Shown one piece after another: positions 28,110 to 36,315 of a stretch of DNA of 64,000 nucleotides (its first letter is position 1; the number at the start of each line of letters is the position of its first letter). The position numbers and the translations under genes were made by a program. A model generated the notes under the pieces. It did no database searches and was not told where the DNA came from. It was given only the letters and a program-made list of their open reading frames with translations. This DNA is from GCA-2705995 sp048267965 (GTDB lineage: Bacteria; Bacteroidota; Bacteroidia; Flavobacteriales_G; Salibacteraceae): the NCBI GenBank assembly GCA_048267965.1, contig JBLWWK010000002.1, positions 186,001-250,000 of the forward strand, written 5' to 3'.

Positions 28110-28259
28110 ATGGCATCGAAAAGAAGATCAAAAAAAACGAAAGAGTTAAACCCTAAGTACAAGGTGAAACTCGATGGAAGAACCATTATTACCATTAAAG
28201 ATTTAAGCCTTCTCGCTTTTTGGAAACAGCGTTATCCGCAAGCAGAATTAATGGCATAA
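28110..28259 (+). CDS. Small basic protein of unknown function (49 residues)
   Basis: ATG 28110 to TAA 28259 encodes 49 residues. The first 20 are extremely basic (MASKRRSKKTKELNPKYKVK), then comes a short folded-looking part (LDGRTIITIKDLSLLAFWKQ, then RYPQAELMA). The basic start would suit RNA, ribosome or DNA binding. It fills an otherwise empty gap, ends 13 bp before the convergent YaaA stop, and its wobble positions look coding-like. No Shine-Dalgarno sequence is visible. The function is unknown and the gene call is moderately sure. Confidence 0.6.
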   Translation: MASKRRSKKTKELNPKYKVKLDGRTIITIKDLSLLAFWKQRYPQAELMA

Positions 28260-28272
28260 TAACCCATCAGAG

Positions 28273-29046
28273 TTATTCTAACTCGCGAGTGAAGACCGGT
28301 TCGCTTTCTGTGCTTAAATTAGCGTTAAAGTGATAGCCATCTACTTCGAAAGCCAAAAGGTCTTCCACTTTTTCTATTTTATTTTCAATGATAAAGCGGC
28401 TCATCATTCCTCGAGCCTTCTTCGCGAAAAACGAAATTACCTTATAATTACCGTTTTTCAGGTCTTTAAATACCGGAGTAACTACGGTTCCTTCTAATTT
28501 CTTTTTATCAATTACCTTAAAATATTCGTTGCTCGCTAAATTAACAAGCGTGGTGGTTGACTGCTCTTTCAACTCACTATTAATTAAATCTATAACTGAT
28601 TTAGACCAATACTGATACAAATTTTTACTGCGCTGAACGGGCAGAGAAGTTCCCATTTCGAGTCGATAGGGCTGAATTCCATCTAACGGCTTTAATACAC
28701 CGTATAAACCACTTAAAATTCTCAAGTGATTTTGCGCATAATTCACCTGTTCTTCACTCAACGAGTACCCGTCTAACCCAAGGTATACATCACCTTTGAA
28801 GGCATACAATGCAGCTCTCACCTCTTTATCGGTAGGAACCGTTTTCCATTCTCTATAACGTTCTGTATTGAGTTGAGCTAAATCATCGCTCAATTTCATC
28901 AAATCTTGTATTTTCTTTACAGAAAAACGACTCAACTTACTGGCTATAGAATTTCCTTTTTCTTGAAAAACGGGTTCCGACAGTGAAAAATCAGGAACAG
29001 TAGATTCAAAATCAAGCGTTTTGGCAGGCGAAATAACTGTAATCAT
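28273..29046 (-). CDS. yaaA: YaaA family peroxide-stress protein
   Basis: A 257-residue protein of the usual family length. Diagnostic segments are the N-terminal ISPAKTLDFES, ALYAFKGDVYLGLDGYSL, LSGLYGVLKPLDGIQPYRLEMG (in parts), LVNLASNEYFKVI and ISFFAKKARGMMSRFI. In E. coli YaaA is induced by peroxide and limits intracellular free iron and DNA damage; it binds DNA through a cytoplasmic helix-rich fold. It is a single gene, convergent with the 49-residue gene. A GGTAGGAACC word lies at 28831-28840, encoding Val-Pro-Thr within the protein. Confidence 0.93.
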   Translation of the reverse strand: MITVISPAKTLDFESTVPDFSLSEPVFQEKGNSIASKLSRFSVKKIQDLMKLSDDLAQLNTERYREWKTVPTDKEVRAALYAFKGDVYLGLDGYSLSEEQVNYAQNHLRILSGLYGVLKPLDGIQPYRLEMGTSLPVQRSKNLYQYWSKSVIDLINSELKEQSTTTLVNLASNEYFKVIDKKKLEGTVVTPVFKDLKNGNYKVISFFAKKARGMMSRFIIENKIEKVEDLLAFEVDGYHFNANLSTESEPVFTRELE

Positions 29047-29123
29047 AAACTGAAAAGCAACCTTATTAATTATTTGAGTATCTGACTAACAGACCCAAAA
29101 CAAAACTGTTTTATTCTTTTGGT

Positions 29124-29456
29124 ATGAACGCGAAATTAAGCTACGATTTTAAAATTGCCCTATTGGGATGTATTTCTCTCGTTTTTATCTCCCTTTTTAC
29201 CCTAAGCTGCAAAGAAGACGAAGAAGCTGAACCGCACACATTTGAGGTCGAAGGTGTGATTCGAGAGACCGGAATCACCACCTATCAATACGGAACCCAC
29301 TCCATTCAAGGCGAATTCGTTACATTCGCTTTACGCAGTAATTCTGTAGATTTAAACCAATATATTGGCGATACGGTAATTATTATTGGATCTAAAGTAG
29401 AAGGCTATCCGCTAGAAGGTGGCCCTGAGTTAATTGAAGTTAAGTCTGTTAAATAA
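29124..29456 (+). CDS. Small lipoprotein of unknown function
   Basis: A 110-residue protein with a hydrophobic N-terminus and a lipobox (LFTLSC, Cys near residue 29) followed by an acidic tether (KEDEEAEPHTFEVEG). The mature part is beta-strand rich and resembles short nucleic-acid-binding-type (OB-like) lipoproteins such as those carrying a YdeI/DUF5689-like strand, though I cannot assign a family. The next gene follows 20 bp later on the same strand, suggesting an operon of two envelope proteins. Confidence 0.65.
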   Translation: MNAKLSYDFKIALLGCISLVFISLFTLSCKEDEEAEPHTFEVEGVIRETGITTYQYGTHSIQGEFVTFALRSNSVDLNQYIGDTVIIIGSKVEGYPLEGGPELIEVKSVK

Positions 29457-29476
29457 CCCCTCTTAAGAACAAACAA

Positions 29477-30100
29477 ATGAAAAAACTTTACGCTCTTCTT
29501 TTTCTTTTAGCAGTTGTACAAGTAAGCAGGGCACAATATGCCGAAAACACAGAGCCTTATATACCTAGCAACACAATTTTCTTAAAGCCTTTAGACTTTT
29601 TTGTTGGTGGCTTTTCAATGGGATATCAGCGTATTTTCAACAATACTTCTATTCAGTTTGAAAGTGGTTATTTCTTTAATGAAGACCCAGGGTTTTACGA
29701 TCAGACCAAAAACCTAGAAGGCTTTAGAACTGAAGCGATTTACAAATTGTTTTACAAGTCTATCCACGATGATGAAGTTTACTTTCGGCCTTATTTTGCG
29801 GGTTATGCATTGTACAAATATGCTTCGCAAGATTACCTCGACAACGAATCTAATCAATTTCAACCCTTTGTAGAATCTTATAAAAACGCTCAAACCAGCA
29901 CCTTAGGTTTTGGTATTTACTTAGGCGCTCAAGGATTTATCGACAACGGGTTTACCTTTGATTTGTACATAGGCGGAGGCGTTTACACACCGTTAACCGG
30001 ATCTGAAAAAGAGTTGGATGTTAACCACCTAGACTTGACCAATCCGTATAAAAAATCAATTGCACCAAGAGCAGGCTTTTCTCTTGGTTACAGTTTTTAA
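29477..30100 (+). CDS. Small outer-membrane beta-barrel-like protein, function unknown
   Basis: A 207-residue protein with a signal peptide (KKLYALLFLLAVVQVSRAQ). The mature part has alternating amphipathic strands rich in Tyr, Phe and Gly (FFVGGFSMGYQRIF, FRPYFAGYALYKYA, FDLYIGGGVYTPL) and ends GFSLGYSF, with the C-terminal Phe typical of outer-membrane barrels. It follows the lipoprotein gene by 20 bp. No family is recognised with confidence; the structure suggests an 8-stranded barrel or a DUF3575-like protein. It converges with the YdeI gene 6 bp away. Confidence 0.7.
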   Translation: MKKLYALLFLLAVVQVSRAQYAENTEPYIPSNTIFLKPLDFFVGGFSMGYQRIFNNTSIQFESGYFFNEDPGFYDQTKNLEGFRTEAIYKLFYKSIHDDEVYFRPYFAGYALYKYASQDYLDNESNQFQPFVESYKNAQTSTLGFGIYLGAQGFIDNGFTFDLYIGGGVYTPLTGSEKELDVNHLDLTNPYKKSIAPRAGFSLGYSF

Positions 30101-30106
30101 TTCGTT

Positions 30107-30700
30107 TTATCGAAAAGCTTTGGGCTTTTGATTTTCACCCGCATTTTGAACAATTTCAGCAATTCGCTTTTCGCGAGTTGCTGTCCTTTTTGCAGAAATT
30201 ACCCAATACAACATACCTTTCCGAACCGATTTACTTAACTGATTAAAATAAGCGTACGCTTCTGCGTGCGTTTTTAATGCGGTCTCTAAATCTTCGGGAA
30301 CTTTCAACTCTTCTACTGCATCTAATTGAACCCAAGAACCATTTTCTTTCGCTATTTCAATACTCTTAAAACCCGCTGCTTGCATTAAGCCAGCATCTAT
30401 CAGTTTAGCTACCTTCTCTTTATTGACTTTCGACCAATTGCTTTTGGGTTTTCGCTGAGTAAAATACTGAATGTAAGCCTGTTCATTGAGTGTTCTTTTG
30501 GTACTATCGATCCACCCAAAACATAGAGCTTCATCTACCGCATCGCTCCAACTCAGGTTAAAGTTGGGAGATTTTTTCTTGTGCAACACCAACCAAATAG
30601 CTTGTTGGCTGTCGTGGTTTTCTTCTAACCACCTTCTCCACTCTGATTGGTTTTTTGGATGAAATTGCTCTACTCCTTCTCCCATGATTTTTGGGTTCAT
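30107..30700 (-). CDS. YdeI/OmpD-associated family protein
   Basis: A 197-residue cytoplasmic protein. The conserved blocks FHPKNQSEWRRWLEENH, IWLVLHKKKSPNFNLSWSDAVDEAL (in parts), CFGWIDSTKRTL, QYFTQRKPKSNWSKVN and SKSVRKGMLYWVISAKR are those of the YdeI/OmpD-associated family, sometimes labelled bacteriocin-protection proteins. The biochemical role is unknown. The start at 30700 is favoured, but Met at residue 6 is possible. It is a single gene; the 362-bp region upstream contains no other gene. Confidence 0.85.
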   Translation of the reverse strand: MNPKIMGEGVEQFHPKNQSEWRRWLEENHDSQQAIWLVLHKKKSPNFNLSWSDAVDEALCFGWIDSTKRTLNEQAYIQYFTQRKPKSNWSKVNKEKVAKLIDAGLMQAAGFKSIEIAKENGSWVQLDAVEELKVPEDLETALKTHAEAYAYFNQLSKSVRKGMLYWVISAKRTATREKRIAEIVQNAGENQKPKAFR

Positions 30701-31062
30701 ACAGTTATAGGTTAAATCAGTGCGCGAAACTAGTGATAAACGAAAAGGAGAAAAGCCTACTCATGCAAATTATTGATTACTTCCATTTTTCCACGTTTAA
30801 GAAACTCTTTTCTCATTCTTCAAGAGTGTAATCAGATAACCGAATTACTTGCAATCAACACATCTTGGATGGCTAAATTGCTCACCTTTCTCTTTTGCTA
30901 TTCACCTAAAACTTTCTTGAAAATCCATTTTGCTCTAAAGCCTTTTAACGGTAAAATCGCGTTAGCCACATTATTAAAACACCAAGTTAAAAAGAAGCTA
31001 ACCCATCTTTTTAAGCATTTCTAACTCTTTGAAAAGTAAAACTTTGCTCCCCTATTGCTCTT
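30701..31062. other. Gene-free region between YdeI and the iron ABC operon
   Basis: 362 bp. A weak open frame on the plus strand (30773-31024) has no coding character. I see no hairpin with a T tract, promoter consensus or repeat. It presumably holds the YdeI promoter and the trailer of the ABC operon. Confidence 0.55.
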
Positions 31063-32070
31063 CTAATGGGCGGGTAGAATGCGAACAGAAGAGTTCAATG
31101 AAACAAAACAGGGTTGTTGAGGCTGGATGTTTTCAACTTCTTTTATCGACTGAATTTCTATGAGTTGCTCATCTATTTCAACTATATAAATGTGAACAAA
31201 CCCTTTTTGGCGTTTCGAAATCAATAGGGCATTTGATTTTTCACCGTTTCTGATTTCAAAATCTTCTGGCAAGATGCCGACTTCCCTTTTTGATGTTGCC
31301 GGCAAGTCTAAAGCTGCTTTTAACGTTTCGGTTACTTTCAAGCGATTCACTGTACCAAAAAAAGAGGCTACTGTAGTAGAAACGGGTGATTTCATCAACT
31401 CTTCAGGTGTACCCAATTGAATAATCTCCCCCTGGTGCATTACCGCAATTTTATCAGCCATTTCTATGGCATCTTCAATATCGTGGGTAACAACAATTGC
31501 AGTGGTAGACAGCTGTTTAAACAACTTTCTAATGGCTAAACGCATGGTATGTTTTAGCTGCGCATCAATGTTACTAAAAGGCTCATCTAATAACATCAAA
31601 GAAGGTTCGGGTGCCAAGGCTCTTGCCAGCGCTACCCGTTGTTGTTGCCCTCCTGAAATCTCGTGCGGATATCGACTTCTCAACTCTTCAATATCCATTG
31701 CTTCTAAGTAATATTCAAGCTGAATTCTTTGAGTATGCTCGTCTATTTTATGCAATCCAAAACGGATATTGTCTTTTACCGATAAATGTGGAAACAGCGC
31801 ATAGTCTTGAAACAAAAAACCCACCGAACGACTTTCAGGTAGAACATGCGTTTTTCCATCAAAAAGCACTTTTTCATTCATCAAAATGCTTCCTTTTTGT
31901 GGCTTTTCAAAACCTGCTATGCAACGCAGCAACGTAGATTTACCGCATCCACTGGCTCCTACCAATGCTAAAATTTCACCTTTCTCAATCGAAAAATCAA
32001 TGCCCTTTAAAACAGGCACTTTCGAAGAATAGTACTTTTCTAACGATTGCACAGATAGTAGCTTGCTCAT
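31063..32070 (-). CDS. fbpC: Iron(III) ABC transporter ATP-binding protein
   Basis: A 335-residue ATPase of the FbpC/PotA group. Walker A is GASGCGKST (residues 38-46), the Q-loop is FLFQDYALFPHLS, the signature is ISGGQQQRVALARAL, Walker B is LMLLDEPFSNID, and the switch His is in VVTHDIEDAIEMADKI. The last about 90 residues form a TOBE-type regulatory domain. It powers uptake of the metal delivered by the binding protein. The start codon overlaps the permease stop by 4 bp, so it is the third gene of the operon. Family alternatives are spermidine or thiamine importers; the neighbouring binding protein supports ferric iron. Confidence 0.9.
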   Translation of the reverse strand: MSKLLSVQSLEKYYSSKVPVLKGIDFSIEKGEILALVGASGCGKSTLLRCIAGFEKPQKGSILMNEKVLFDGKTHVLPESRSVGFLFQDYALFPHLSVKDNIRFGLHKIDEHTQRIQLEYYLEAMDIEELRSRYPHEISGGQQQRVALARALAPEPSLMLLDEPFSNIDAQLKHTMRLAIRKLFKQLSTTAIVVTHDIEDAIEMADKIAVMHQGEIIQLGTPEELMKSPVSTTVASFFGTVNRLKVTETLKAALDLPATSKREVGILPEDFEIRNGEKSNALLISKRQKGFVHIYIVEIDEQLIEIQSIKEVENIQPQQPCFVSLNSSVRILPAH

Positions 32071-33617
32071 TGTTTGCTAAATTGATTGAGTAAAACGGTA
32101 GGAACCAATCCAATGGCTACAATAATTAACGAAGGAATAGATGAATCGTACACAGCTCCATCGGTTTCCATTAACGCGAAAGCCCGAACAGCCAACGTTT
32201 CGAAGTTAAACGTTTGAAACATCATCGTAAGGGGCAATTCTTTAGTTACATCAACAAAAACAATAACTAGCGCGCTTAAAACAGCCGGACGAATCAATGG
32301 GAAAATTACTTTTCTAAATCCTTGAAAGGCATTTACACCCAACGAGCGAGCGGCTTCTGGTAAAGAACTCGATTGCTTCTCAAAACCGGCTCCTACCGCA
32401 TTATAACTTACCGCTTGAAAACGAACTAAATACGCAAAAACAAGGGTAACTAAAGAGCCTGTTAACAGAATATCGAATCGGTGATTAATAATAGCGATGG
32501 GCAATAAAACACCCACTCCGATTACAGCTCCGGGTATGGCATACCCCAAGGTAGATAGACCAGCTAAAAACTTCATGGGTTTGCTTTTACTCCATCGATA
32601 AGAAAAATGAAGAAGCACGGCAACGCTAACGCAAACAACGCTTGCAATAAGTGCCATTTTGAACGTGTTTAGCAAGAGAAACCAAAACTCAGAAGTAAGC
32701 ACATCTTCGTAAACCAATAACGACCAATAAATTAACTGAACAATTGGCACAATAAAACCAATCAGTAACGGAACGCCAAAAGCGAAAACACCTATCCCCT
32801 TTTCTCGGTTAGACAATGGCGTTCTGTAATTGGCCATTTTCTTAGAGCCAGCATCCGCAAAACTGGCGCGTTTTCTAAAATATTGCTCCAAATAAATCAA
32901 CACAAAAACCAGCAACAAAACGGCCGAAGCTACTTTTAATACCGGCTGCAAATCGAGCGGATTCCACAAACGAACAACTTCCGTAGTAAACGTCTTTATT
33001 CCGAAATAACTCACTGCACCGTAATTATTGAGCACTTCCATTACTACTAACATTAAGCCGCCCATAATGGCAGGCCTCGCCATAGGCAAGGTAACCTTAA
33101 AAAAAGTTCTCATTGAAGAAGCTCCCAAAGAAGCTGCGGCCTCTTGCAGTTGCTGAGAATGGTTTAAAAAAGCGGTTCTTGCGGTAATGTATACGTACGG
33201 ATACAATACACTGCCCATAAAGAGCATTAAATAACCAATTGAATCTACTTCTAAATAGAAATCGAAATGCTTAGCGGTAGTTCCGAATGGATCGAAAATA
33301 CCTTTATACGTATAAGCCTGAATATAAGACGGAATCGCTAAAGGCAACACCAGCAAGGCCTGAATCAGTTTTCTTCCTCTAAATTTCTTGGTAGCTACCA
33401 ACCACGCTGCCGGAATACCAAATAACAAGGCAATGAGTGCGGTTCCTACAACTAAAGCATACGAGTTAAGGGCATAATCGCTGATCAAGATTGAAAATAC
33501 ATCGGTGTAATTCTCAAACTTTAACGAGAATACCAATACAACAAAAGGCAACACAATAAGCATTGCCAATAGAACGGCCGGAATTCGCCACCCGAGAATA
33601 TGGAGTTTATATCGCAT
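32067..33617 (-). CDS. fbpB: Iron(III) ABC transporter permease (fused two-domain)
   Basis: A 516-residue inner-membrane protein with about 12 helices in two homologous halves. Each half carries the ABC-permease EAA loop, EAAASLGASSMRTFFKVTLP in the first and EAARSLGVNAFQGFRKVIFP in the second. Fused permeases of this kind (FbpB/SfuB) serve ferric-iron importers. ATG 33617 is chosen because an upstream ATG at 33638 lies inside a terminator-like hairpin and adds only seven residues. The stop overlaps the ATPase start (ATGA). Translation may be affected by the hairpin in front. Three dispersed words lie in it: two exact (32097, 33441) and one variant (32388). Confidence 0.9.
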   Translation of the reverse strand: MRYKLHILGWRIPAVLLAMLIVLPFVVLVFSLKFENYTDVFSILISDYALNSYALVVGTALIALLFGIPAAWLVATKKFRGRKLIQALLVLPLAIPSYIQAYTYKGIFDPFGTTAKHFDFYLEVDSIGYLMLFMGSVLYPYVYITARTAFLNHSQQLQEAAASLGASSMRTFFKVTLPMARPAIMGGLMLVVMEVLNNYGAVSYFGIKTFTTEVVRLWNPLDLQPVLKVASAVLLLVFVLIYLEQYFRKRASFADAGSKKMANYRTPLSNREKGIGVFAFGVPLLIGFIVPIVQLIYWSLLVYEDVLTSEFWFLLLNTFKMALIASVVCVSVAVLLHFSYRWSKSKPMKFLAGLSTLGYAIPGAVIGVGVLLPIAIINHRFDILLTGSLVTLVFAYLVRFQAVSYNAVGAGFEKQSSSLPEAARSLGVNAFQGFRKVIFPLIRPAVLSALVIVFVDVTKELPLTMMFQTFNFETLAVRAFALMETDGAVYDSSIPSLIIVAIGLVPTVLLNQFSKQ

Positions 33618-33646
33618 AAAAAAGGCGCTTGCAAGCAAGCGCCTTC
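33618..33646 (-). terminator. Hairpin plus T tract between fbpA and fbpB (attenuator candidate)
   Basis: On the minus strand AAGGCGCTT / AAGCGCCTT (arms extensible to 11 bp) folds over a 6-nt loop and is followed immediately by TTTTTT and then the permease ATG at 33617. It has the form of an intrinsic terminator inside the operon. Confidence 0.75.
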
Positions 33647-33663
33647 AAAAGTATACTAATGGT

Positions 33664-34728
33664 TTATTTCCAGCCCGCTGCTTCAAAAGTTTGTACAGCG
33701 TCTGAGTTGTAAGCTCCTAGCTTGTAAAGCGGTAAAGAATCTGCTTTAAATTCTCCAAATTGTTGAAGAAACTCGCTCATTTGCACCTTTGGATTTACTG
33801 GGTACTCATAATTGGCTTTTGCAAACACTTCTTGCGCTTCTACTTCTGTTAAAAACTCGATTAAACGAACCGCGTTTTCTTTGTTTTTAGCGTGCTTTGT
33901 AACGGCTGCTCCACTCACGTTGATGTGAGTTCCTCTGCCTTCTTGGTTAGGAAAGTACAAGCCAACTTTGCTCGCAGCTTCTACTTCCAAATCGTTGCTA
34001 CTATTCATTAATTTACCCATGTAATACGTATTTACTAACGCTACATCGGCTTTACCCATGGCTACATTTTTAATTTGGTCGCGGTCGTTACCTTTTGGTT
34101 CTTGAAACATATTGTTCACTACGTTTTTAGCCCACTCGGTAGCAGCATCTTGTCCGTTATGAACAATGATAGAAGCCATTAACGATTGGTTGTAGATGTT
34201 TCCTGAACTACGAACCGAAATTTTACCCTTCCATTTATCGCTTGCTAAATCTTCGTAAGTAGATAAATCTTCAGTATTAACACGTTCTTTTGAGTAAGCA
34301 ATTACCCGTGCTCTCTTGGTTAACGCATACCAAAAACCATCGGGCTCACGCAAATGCGCAGGTACGTTGTTCATTAACACTTCAGAAGTTACAGATTGTA
34401 ACAAATCTAGCTCAGTAGCATAGTACAATCTACCCGCATCTACCGTCATTAAAATATCTGCTTCTGTGTTGGCTCCTTCGGTTTGCAAAAGCTGAATCAA
34501 CTTATCGTCTTTATCGGCTTTTACGTTTACCTTAATACCTGTTTCTTCTTCAAAACGTTGAAAAAGCGCTTTATCAGCATCGTAATAACGGTGAGTATAT
34601 ACGTTAACTACTTGGTCTTCAGTAGCAGTTTCTTCGTTGGCAGTATCAGAATTTGTTTCGGTTGAGTTTCCTCCGCAAGAGCTCAAAAACAGTGCAAATC
34701 CTATTAATGGTAAAAACAGCTTTTTCAT
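33664..34728 (-). CDS. fbpA: Iron(III) ABC transporter substrate-binding lipoprotein
   Basis: A 354-residue lipoprotein with lipobox FLSSCGGNS (Cys near residue 18) and an acidic Thr/Ser tether. The folded part is a class II periplasmic binding protein of the FbpA/FutA group: VVNVYTHRYYDADKALFQRFEEETGI (in parts), TEADILMTVDAGRLYYA and the iron-ligand-like tyrosine pair in LVNTYYMGKL. It captures ferric iron in the periplasm or at the surface of the inner membrane. It is first in the operon with its own promoter (34751-34780). A hairpin follows it, probably raising its level above that of the permease. Ferric iron as substrate is inferred from family motifs. Confidence 0.9.
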   Translation of the reverse strand: MKKLFLPLIGFALFLSSCGGNSTETNSDTANEETATEDQVVNVYTHRYYDADKALFQRFEEETGIKVNVKADKDDKLIQLLQTEGANTEADILMTVDAGRLYYATELDLLQSVTSEVLMNNVPAHLREPDGFWYALTKRARVIAYSKERVNTEDLSTYEDLASDKWKGKISVRSSGNIYNQSLMASIIVHNGQDAATEWAKNVVNNMFQEPKGNDRDQIKNVAMGKADVALVNTYYMGKLMNSSNDLEVEAASKVGLYFPNQEGRGTHINVSGAAVTKHAKNKENAVRLIEFLTEVEAQEVFAKANYEYPVNPKVQMSEFLQQFGEFKADSLPLYKLGAYNSDAVQTFEAAGWK

Positions 34729-34750
34729 AAAATTCTAGTTTTTCGTACTA

Positions 34751-34780
34751 CAAAAGTATAAGTAGATTGTTCAATGCAAA
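34751..34780 (-). promoter_or_regulatory. Promoter of the fbpABC operon
   Basis: On the minus strand, -33 TTTG (34777-34780), an 18-bp spacer, and -7 TACTTTTG (34751-34758) match the Bacteroidota consensus. Transcription would start near 34744, about 16 bp before the fbpA ATG. No clear Fur box is seen. Confidence 0.75.
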
Positions 34781-34804
34781 ATACCTTTTATTGGGTAATT
34801 TTTC

Positions 34805-34831
34805 GGTAGGAACACGATGGCGGTTCCTACC
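34805..34831. repeat. Inverted pair of the dispersed word forming a stem-loop
   Basis: GGTAGGAAC (34805-34813) and GGTTCCTACC (34822-34831) form a stem CGGTAGGAAC / GTTCCTACCG with a 9-nt loop, between the MBOAT stop and the fbpA promoter. There is no adjacent T run on either strand, so it is not an ordinary terminator. Confidence 0.75.
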
Positions 34832-34836
34832 GTGAA

Positions 34837-36315
34837 TTAAAATTGAAAATAGATGAAAGGAACCACTTCTGAGCTGCTCATTTGAATCACCAACACCATG
34901 ATGACGGCCAACACAAAAGCCATGATTACTAGCGGCATTTTGGCAAATAATTCTTGAACTTTTTCATCCCAATTTAACGGTATAGCATGCAGTAGGAACC
35001 CGATCGCCATTAGAACAAACACTTTCGGATACGCTGAAATTACTTCTGCTCCTAATTCCCAATCGGCTGGTTGAAACATAGAATCGATAAAGACAAACGC
35101 CAAATCTAAGGTGGAAGCTCTGAAGAATATCCAAGCGAAAGAAACAAAGTGGAAGGTGAATATAAGGCCTGGCAACCAACGTACGTTTTTCGGTATTTTC
35201 GAAGTAATTGGCTCGGTAATTCGCTCAACAGCCAGCCAAACGCCATGCATTGCCCCCCACAACACAAACTGCCAAGAAGCACCGTGCCACAGACCTCCTA
35301 ACAACATGGTAATTATTAAGTTACGGTATGTTTTAAAAACTCCTTTTCGGTTACCACCTAACGAAATATAAAGGTAATCTCGCAACCAACTCGACAGAGA
35401 AATGTGCCATCTTCTCCAGAATTCGGTAATAGAAGCACTTTGGTAAGGTGCTCGAAAATTATCGGGCAATCTGAAACCAAACAAAAGCGCAATACCGATG
35501 GCCATGTCTGAATATCCGCTAAAATCGCAGTAAATCTGAAGAGCGTATCCGTAAAATGCTCCCCACGTTTCGAGTGTGCTGTATAAGGCTGGATTGTCAA
35601 AAACGCGATCTACAAAGTTGACAGAAATGTAATCGCTAATTACTGCCTTTTTTACCAAGCCCGACATAATGAGAAACAATGCTCTTGATAAATCGAAACG
35701 AGATAAATGTAGCTTTTGCTTGATTTGTGGTAAAAAATCGGCTGCTCTTACAATTGGGCCCGCCACCAACTGCGGAAAGAATGAAATAAAGAAACCAAAT
35801 TCGAAAATATTGTGAATAGGTTGAATCTTCTTTCTGTAAATATCGATGGTGTAACTCATCGCCTGAAAAGTGAAAAACGAAATACCTACGGGCAGGATAA
35901 TGTCTTGTTTATCGAACGAATCAAACAAGTCAAAATTCATCCAACCTTGCAAATTGTTGAGCGATTCGAGTAAAAAGTTGGTGTATTTGTAATAGGCTAA
36001 TAAACCTAAATTAAACACCACCGAAATCCATAACCATGTTTTTCGAAATTGGGGTTTTGAAGCGGAGTGTAAACGGGTTCCTACCCAAAAGTTTACCACT
36101 GTAGAAACAAGGAGAAGCAAAAAGAATAAACCACTGCTTTTGTAGTAGAAAAACAAGGAAAACACCAACAACAAGCCTACTCTCCACGGCACTTTTTTGT
36201 AAACGAGTTGGTACAAACTGTAAATCAGTAAGAACCAAACTAAAAACACCTCTGAGTTAAAGAGTAACGGCTGGCTAGGCTGGTAAACAAAGTATTCTTT
36301 AATGGTTTCCCACAT
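34837..36315 (-). CDS. MBOAT-family membrane O-acyltransferase (AlgI/PatA-like)
   Basis: A 492-residue protein with about 10-12 transmembrane helices. The MBOAT core motif LWHGASWQFVLWGAMHG holds the catalytic His. Other family blocks are FPQLVAGPIVRAADFLPQI, CDFSGYSDMAIGIALLFGF and FWRRWHISLSSWLRDYLYI. Such proteins move acetyl groups from the cytoplasm to a periplasmic acceptor for O-acetylation of alginate or peptidoglycan. ATG 36315 gives the family start and overlaps the upstream SGNH stop by 17 bp; a longer frame to 36390 lies inside that gene and is rejected. The two SGNH genes upstream supply the likely transfer partner. Words at 34992 and 36076. Confidence 0.9.
   Translation of the reverse strand: MWETIKEYFVYQPSQPLLFNSEVFLVWFLLIYSLYQLVYKKVPWRVGLLLVFSLFFYYKSSGLFFLLLLVSTVVNFWVGTRLHSASKPQFRKTWLWISVVFNLGLLAYYKYTNFLLESLNNLQGWMNFDLFDSFDKQDIILPVGISFFTFQAMSYTIDIYRKKIQPIHNIFEFGFFISFFPQLVAGPIVRAADFLPQIKQKLHLSRFDLSRALFLIMSGLVKKAVISDYISVNFVDRVFDNPALYSTLETWGAFYGYALQIYCDFSGYSDMAIGIALLFGFRLPDNFRAPYQSASITEFWRRWHISLSSWLRDYLYISLGGNRKGVFKTYRNLIITMLLGGLWHGASWQFVLWGAMHGVWLAVERITEPITSKIPKNVRWLPGLIFTFHFVSFAWIFFRASTLDLAFVFIDSMFQPADWELGAEVISAYPKVFVLMAIGFLLHAIPLNWDEKVQELFAKMPLVIMAFVLAVIMVLVIQMSSSEVVPFIYFQF

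Noticed and set aside
30773..31024. 83-codon open frame
   Set aside because: No recognisable domain and no coding bias; it fills a leader region. Likely a chance frame.
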